In this document: in pieces, positions 22,928 to 26,760 of the stretch | How the letters are laid out: every line of letters starts with the position of its first letter | Position numbering within the stretch: position 1 is the first letter of the stretch | DNA from: an uncultured Eubacteriales bacterium | GTDB lineage: Bacteria > Bacillota > Clostridia > HGM11514 | NCBI GenBank assembly: GCA_902492655.1 | Contig: CABUMF010000026.1 | Location: 1 to 26,760, forward strand | Length of the DNA: 26,760 nt | Reading direction: 5' to 3' | The notes under the pieces: generated by a model | What the model was told of the DNA's origin: nothing | Seen by the model: only the letters and a program-made list of their open reading frames with translations | Database searches by the model: none | Made by a program: the position numbers and the translations under genes

Positions 22928-23387
22928 TCGAAGAAAGCTCTGCCTCCGAATTTGCAAAAATGCCTTTTTTTAAGCGTTTCAGGTCGTTTTCCGAAAACTG
23001 AGCCTCAGAAACCTCATAGCTCAGCTTTTCCTTTCCGCTTTTTGCGATACGGACTGTAATAATGTTGTCTTTTTCAAGGCGCACGATATAATGCCTGTCG
23101 CAAAATCCGGGAACGGTTTTTGTAACTCTGAGTTTGCCTTTATCAAAGGATTCAAGGTCATATCCGAGCTGCTTTGCGGCGTCTTCCGCCGATAATCCCA
23201 CAATGCTTTTGTCAGCAGGGATTGTTTTTGTTTCGATATGGGTGCAATCGCTGTATCTGACCGTTTCTGTTACCATTGTGGCGTCCGTTACTTTGATGTT
23301 TGCTATCCCCTCGGACGCAAAAACCGAAAGATACCACGCGAATGCCGCCGCAGCGGCAAAAATCAAAGCTTTCAGATAGGTTTTCAC
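22905..23387 (-). CDS. bofC: BofC-like protein (forespore intercompartmental checkpoint family)
   Basis: A 160-residue protein: one N-terminal membrane/signal segment (ALIFAAAAAFAWYLSVFA), a beta-rich middle (TETVRYSDCTHIETKTIP, VGLSAEDAAKQLGYDLESF), and a C-terminal domain with HYIVRLEKDNIITVRIAKSG and LKRLKKGIFANSEAELSSII, the order seen in BofC and its clostridial relatives. In Bacillus, BofC restrains the SpoIVB protease that signals sigma-K activation, so its presence fits a spore former. AGGAGG at 23397-23402 is 3 nt from ATG 23393 but 9 nt from GTG 23387, so I take the GTG. Its stop lies 23 nt inside the end of the convergent gene. Family assignment is moderate. Confidence 0.65.
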   Translation of the reverse strand: MKTYLKALIFAAAAAFAWYLSVFASEGIANIKVTDATMVTETVRYSDCTHIETKTIPADKSIVGLSAEDAAKQLGYDLESFDKGKLRVTKTVPGFCDRHYIVRLEKDNIITVRIAKSGKEKLSYEVSEAQFSENDLKRLKKGIFANSEAELSSIIEDYTS

Positions 23388-23462
23388 ATACATCAGCCTC
23401 CTCAAATTACCTGTATTTTTTCCATTTTTATGAATTCTATTCAAATTGTAAACAAAATTTAA

Positions 23463-23490
23463 TTGCATTTATAAAAATATGTGATATAAT
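23463..23490 (+). promoter_or_regulatory. Promoter of the class A PBP gene
   Basis: TTGCAT (23463-23468), 16-nt spacer ending TGTGA, TATAAT (23485-23490), 47 nt upstream of the ATG. Confidence 0.7.
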
Positions 23491-23536
23491 ATAGAATGAT
23501 AAATATTATTTTTGAAGAATCGGGAGATAAAACGTT

Positions 23537-25756
23537 ATGAAAAAAATACTGACCGTTGTTCTTTCCCTTATTTTAATAATAAGTATTCTCGGAGTTTTTG
23601 CCGGCGGAATCGCATTTTACAACGAAAAGCTCGGCTTTCTGGATCAATTCAATATAGCCGATTTCACGCTTGACCGAAATTCCTTCATTTACTATACGGA
23701 CAAAGACGGAAATGAAGTTGAATATTCTCAAATTCAGGGGAATGTCAACCGTATATGGGCTAATTACGATGATATTTCCGATTATGTTGTTAAAGCCATA
23801 GTTGCGATTGAGGACGAGCGTTTCTATCAGCACCACGGTTTTGACTTCAAAAGACTTGTTGCGGCGACCTTCAACTATGTCATTAAAGGGGACAAGTCCT
23901 TCGGCGGAAGTACAATTACACAGCAGTGGGTTAAAAATGTAACAGGGGACACAAAGGCAACTCCCGCAAGAAAAATTCGTGAAATTATCCGTGCAATTAA
24001 GGTTGAGGACGAGCTTTCAAAGCAGGAAATCCTTGAGCTTTACCTCAATACCATATATCTCGGCGAAGGATGCTACGGAATCCAGGCGGCGTCCCATGTG
24101 TATTTCAACAAGCCGGCGTCTGAGCTTAATCTGCCGGAATCGGCTTGTATTGCCGGTATTACGCAAAATCCTGCCGAATATGACCCGCTTGTTAATCCGG
24201 AAAAGAATAAAAAAAAGCAGGAAACCGTTCTCAAAAAAATGCTGGAGCTCGGCGATATAACGGAAGACGAGTACAACGAAGCCGTTGATTTTGAGCTTGA
24301 GTTTTCGCAAGGCAAAACCGATGATGATTCTTTTGACAGAATAAGCTCATATTACGAAGAAGCAGTTATCAGCGAAGTGTTGGAAGATTTGCAGACTGAA
24401 AAGGGCTACAATGAAAACTATGCCGCAAAGCTTGTTTACAGCGGCGGATTGAAGATTTACAGTACGCTTGACCCGGATATTCAAAACGCAATAGACACTG
24501 TCTATACAAATGACGATAATTTTTCATCCTCCTCTTCTTATGACGAGCAGCCGCAAAGCTCCATTGTTATTATGGACCCTTACAATGGCGAAATTAAAGG
24601 GCTGTACGGCGGACGAGGCGAAAAGACCGCCAATTTAACCCTTAACCGAGCAACTCAAACCCTTCGTCAACCGGGATCAAGCATAAAACCCATTGCGGTT
24701 TACGGGCCCGCGGTGGAAGAAGGAATAGTCGGACCTTCCACAAATGTTAACGATAAAAAGATTACCATTAACGGCTGGACTCCTCATAACTGGGACAACC
24801 GTTACCACGGTTCGATGACTATTAAATACGCATTGGCGCAGTCGTATAACATTCCTGCGGTTTTGACGCTTCAGAATCTCGGTATAAACAAGTCGTTTGA
24901 ATACATGACCAAAAAACTCCATTTCTCAACTTTGGTAGACTCAAGAGAAGGAACCGACGGGATTCAAACGGATAAGACGCTTCCGTCCCTTGCACTCGGA
25001 GGACTTACTGACGGTGTAACCGTTAAAGAAATGTGTGCGGCTTACTGCACATTCGCAAACGACGGTATATACACAACGCCGCATACCTACACCAAAGTGC
25101 TTGACCATAACGGAAATGTTCTGCTTGAAAAGAAGATTCACACTAATGCCGCTTTCTCAAAAGAAACTGCCAGCGTGATGACAAGTATGTTAAGGTCGGT
25201 TGTTACGAGCGGTACGGGTACTGCGGCAGGGCTGTACTGCGGAATTCCGGCAGCAGGAAAAACGGGTACTTCGGAGCATACCAATGACCTCTGGTTCTGC
25301 GGATATACTCCGTATTACTGCGGTGTTGTATGGTACGGCTTTGACGAGCCTAAGGATTTATCCGGCTTTACATCCGGCGCTATAAGCGCAAACCTTTGGA
25401 GGAAGGTTATGGACACAATTCATGACGGACTTCCGTATGAGGATTTCTCAACATATTCTCATATCAACTACTATTCAAACGTACCCATGAACGGACAAAG
25501 CCAATTCTATGTCGGCAATGATGAGAAAGACAAGGAAGAGGAGAATAACGAAGAAGAAGAAAATGTAAGCGTTGACGGCGAAACCGACAGAACCGAAGGA
25601 GGCGCTATCGGAACTGATACTGAAGCTCCTCCGGAAATCCCGGAAGGGTCTGACAACGCAGGCGCGGGAGAACCTGAGGAAGGTTCGTCCGAACCGTCTG
25701 TAGAAGCACTTCCGAACAACTCCGTAACTGTTGAACCGTCAGAACCGGTAGAATAA
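23537..25756 (+). CDS. Class A penicillin-binding protein (bifunctional transglycosylase/transpeptidase)
   Basis: A 739-residue membrane-anchored cell-wall synthase. One TM segment (about 4-27) is followed by a GT51 glycosyltransferase domain with EDERFYQHHGFDF (Glu92 catalytic), GGSTITQQWVKN (123-134) and EILELYLNTIYLGEGCYGI. The penicillin-binding domain has SSIK (nucleophile Ser381), SYN (436-438) and KTGT (575-578), all complete. The last ~75 residues are a disordered Glu/Pro/Ser-rich tail (EEENNEEEENVSVDGE onward) common in PBP1a-like proteins of Clostridia. It polymerises and cross-links peptidoglycan outside the membrane. It has its own promoter and terminator and is divergent from the BofC-like gene. 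Confidence 0.93.
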   Translation: MKKILTVVLSLILIISILGVFAGGIAFYNEKLGFLDQFNIADFTLDRNSFIYYTDKDGNEVEYSQIQGNVNRIWANYDDISDYVVKAIVAIEDERFYQHHGFDFKRLVAATFNYVIKGDKSFGGSTITQQWVKNVTGDTKATPARKIREIIRAIKVEDELSKQEILELYLNTIYLGEGCYGIQAASHVYFNKPASELNLPESACIAGITQNPAEYDPLVNPEKNKKKQETVLKKMLELGDITEDEYNEAVDFELEFSQGKTDDDSFDRISSYYEEAVISEVLEDLQTEKGYNENYAAKLVYSGGLKIYSTLDPDIQNAIDTVYTNDDNFSSSSSYDEQPQSSIVIMDPYNGEIKGLYGGRGEKTANLTLNRATQTLRQPGSSIKPIAVYGPAVEEGIVGPSTNVNDKKITINGWTPHNWDNRYHGSMTIKYALAQSYNIPAVLTLQNLGINKSFEYMTKKLHFSTLVDSREGTDGIQTDKTLPSLALGGLTDGVTVKEMCAAYCTFANDGIYTTPHTYTKVLDHNGNVLLEKKIHTNAAFSKETASVMTSMLRSVVTSGTGTAAGLYCGIPAAGKTGTSEHTNDLWFCGYTPYYCGVVWYGFDEPKDLSGFTSGAISANLWRKVMDTIHDGLPYEDFSTYSHINYYSNVPMNGQSQFYVGNDEKDKEEENNEEEENVSVDGETDRTEGGAIGTDTEAPPEIPEGSDNAGAGEPEEGSSEPSVEALPNNSVTVEPSEPVE

Positions 25757-25765
25757 GATACTAAA

Positions 25766-25804
25766 AGGTCGGCGTATTCAATCTGTCGCCGACCTATGTT
25801 TTAA
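25766..25804 (+). terminator. Terminator after the PBP gene
   Basis: AGGTCGGCG (25766-25774) pairs perfectly with CGCCGACCT (25787-25795), 12-nt loop, then ATGTTTTAA. It starts 10 nt after the stop. Confidence 0.8.
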
Positions 25805-25868
25805 CCACATATGTTGCACTTTGGGGACGAAGTAAATTTTGTATTATTTCTGCAAAGGATGATTTATC

Positions 25869-26609
25869 ATGGCAAGAAGGACAAGGAAAATCGGAGAAAG
25901 CGGACTGTATCACATTTATTTTAAAGGAAACGGAAATGAGGAAATTTTCAGATGTAAGGATGATTTTGAAAAATTCTTGCTTTTTACCAAAAAATACGAG
26001 GACAAAATGACAATAATAGCATACGGTTTTGACAGCCGATTCGGTCATTTGTTTGTAAAAACTTTTTCTTTGTCGGATGTCATGAAGAAGCTGATGACCG
26101 ACTATGCAATGTGGTTTAACAGAAAGTATAAAAGAAGCGGAACGCTTTTCGGTTCAAGATACAAAAGCGAACCGATTAAGGACGAATTTACACCGGGGGT
26201 TTCAAGGTATATTATCCAACGCGGAAAGTATAATTCGGCAGCCGAATATAAAGGAGAAGGCAAATTTGCGGATTCCCGATACCTTTTGTCAAAATTTGAT
26301 TCCCGGGATGACTTATTTGAGTTTTTAGATAAGCCGGAGCCTTATACATACGGTGCGGACTCTCCGCTAAACACCGCCGAAATTAACGAAAAAGTCAATG
26401 AAGCCTTAGGTGGAAAGCCATTTTTGTCGCTTTCAAATATTGAAAGAGCAGATGCTGTCAATAAGCTCTTGTCATACGGGCTGACAAAAAGTGCAATCTC
26501 AAGGCTGACAGGCGTTTCAAGAGAAACTATTGCGAGATGTCTCAAAGCAGAACAGGATGAAATGAGAGCCGAAATCAACCGGCGTAACGCAGAGGTCGTA
26601 CTTTTATAA
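25869..26609 (+). CDS. RAYT/IS200-like Y1 transposase relative with degenerate HUH motif and C-terminal HTH
   Basis: A 246-residue protein. Residues 1-115 follow the REP-associated tyrosine transposase (Y1_Tnp) fold: YHIYFKGNGNEEIFR (opening strand), IIAYGFDSRFGHLFV (the position of the HUH motif), then WFNRKYKRSGTLFGSRYKSE (nearly perfect family block) and SRYIIQRGK. Family members have NHxHLL where this has RFGHLF, so the first metal-binding His is Phe58, and the usual YIHxNPVRA block is YIIQRGKYNSA. Residues 185-235 hold a helix-turn-helix (KSAISRLTGVSRETIARCLK) often found at the end of clostridial RAYTs. No flanking repeat pair was found. It may be an inactive or domesticated DNA-binding derivative. 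Confidence 0.78.
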   Translation: MARRTRKIGESGLYHIYFKGNGNEEIFRCKDDFEKFLLFTKKYEDKMTIIAYGFDSRFGHLFVKTFSLSDVMKKLMTDYAMWFNRKYKRSGTLFGSRYKSEPIKDEFTPGVSRYIIQRGKYNSAAEYKGEGKFADSRYLLSKFDSRDDLFEFLDKPEPYTYGADSPLNTAEINEKVNEALGGKPFLSLSNIERADAVNKLLSYGLTKSAISRLTGVSRETIARCLKAEQDEMRAEINRRNAEVVLL

Positions 26610-26629
26610 TTACTGTGAGGAGTGTTATT

Positions 26630-26760
26630 ATGATAAACCCAAATGTTGATTTGAACAATTCGTGCATTTTGCTCACGGGCGCTGCGGGATTTATCGGTTC
26701 CGTCACGGCAAAAATGCTTTTTGAAAAGATTAAAGAGAATCCGCAGGCATGTGAGCGCCT
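26630..26760 (+). CDS. NAD-dependent epimerase/dehydratase, N-terminus (partial at window edge)
   Basis: The first 43 residues are present. NNSCILLTGAAGFIGSVTAK holds the Rossmann TGAAGFIG loop of extended short-chain dehydrogenases (sugar-nucleotide epimerases). GAGGAG at 26617-26622 sits 7 nt before ATG 26630, and the gene begins only 20 nt after the transposase-like gene. The opening resembles UDP-glucuronate epimerase-like proteins, but the substrate cannot be decided from this piece. Confidence 0.82.
   Translation, partial: MINPNVDLNNSCILLTGAAGFIGSVTAKMLFEKIKENPQACER

Overview
The window looks like a chromosomal piece of a low-GC, probably endospore-forming member of Clostridia (Firmicutes), plausibly an uncultured gut or other anaerobic lineage. 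The grounds are clear Shine-Dalgarno sites, consensus sigma-A promoters (several with a TGTG element before the -10), a BofC-like sporulation checkpoint protein, a Gram-positive class A PBP, an RlmCD-type rRNA methyltransferase, and an excess of secreted polysaccharide-active proteins. No rRNA, tRNA or CRISPR array was found. TGA acts as a normal stop.

Region 1 (1-4145) holds broken genes. After the 3' end of an ABC-F ATPase and its terminator come abrupt fusions of fragments: a phage-tail DUF2577 protein, the C-terminus of a glycyl-radical-enzyme activase, and the C-terminus of an AraC regulator. Then, on the minus strand, come a DUF4091 (GH123-like) protein split by one in-frame TGA, a macro-domain protein with an internal deletion and a frameshift that still has a perfect promoter, and an NAD(P)H oxidoreductase lacking its N-terminus. 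The last is joined head-on to the C-terminal part of a plus-strand SIS-domain protein.

Region 2 (4267-7375) is an intact regulator-plus-operon module: an AraC regulator diverging from a Gfo/Idh/MocA oxidoreductase that overlaps (ATGA) a 10-TM DMT/EamA-like transporter. A perfect palindrome overlaps the operon's -10. This suggests inducible uptake and oxidation of a sugar or sugar derivative.

Region 3 (7376-10710, minus) has a small ribbon-helix-helix regulator next to a decayed reading frame and behind a promoter flanked by two palindromes. Next is a secreted IdeS/Mac-family (C66) cysteine protease with all catalytic residues, placed 23 nt downstream of the RlmCD gene. A 30-nt promoter-bearing direct repeat and a run of small hairpins (10771-10929) separate this block from a stand-alone DUF2264 gene (11041-12186) with a consensus promoter.

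Region 4 (12228-21775, minus) contains a HAD phosphatase-RluD pseudouridine synthase operon preceded by three tandem paralogous secreted right-handed beta-helix proteins of 840-860 residues (GH141-like), in two transcription units, each protein ending in the same C-terminal module.

Region 5 (21944-26760) has an unrecognised Cys-rich, beta-propeller-like protein, a BofC-like protein, a class A PBP, a RAYT-like Y1 transposase relative that has lost one histidine of its HUH motif, and the start of an NAD-dependent epimerase. The most notable items are the IdeS-like protease, the beta-helix triplet, and the dense cluster of recent gene breakages in the first 4 kb.
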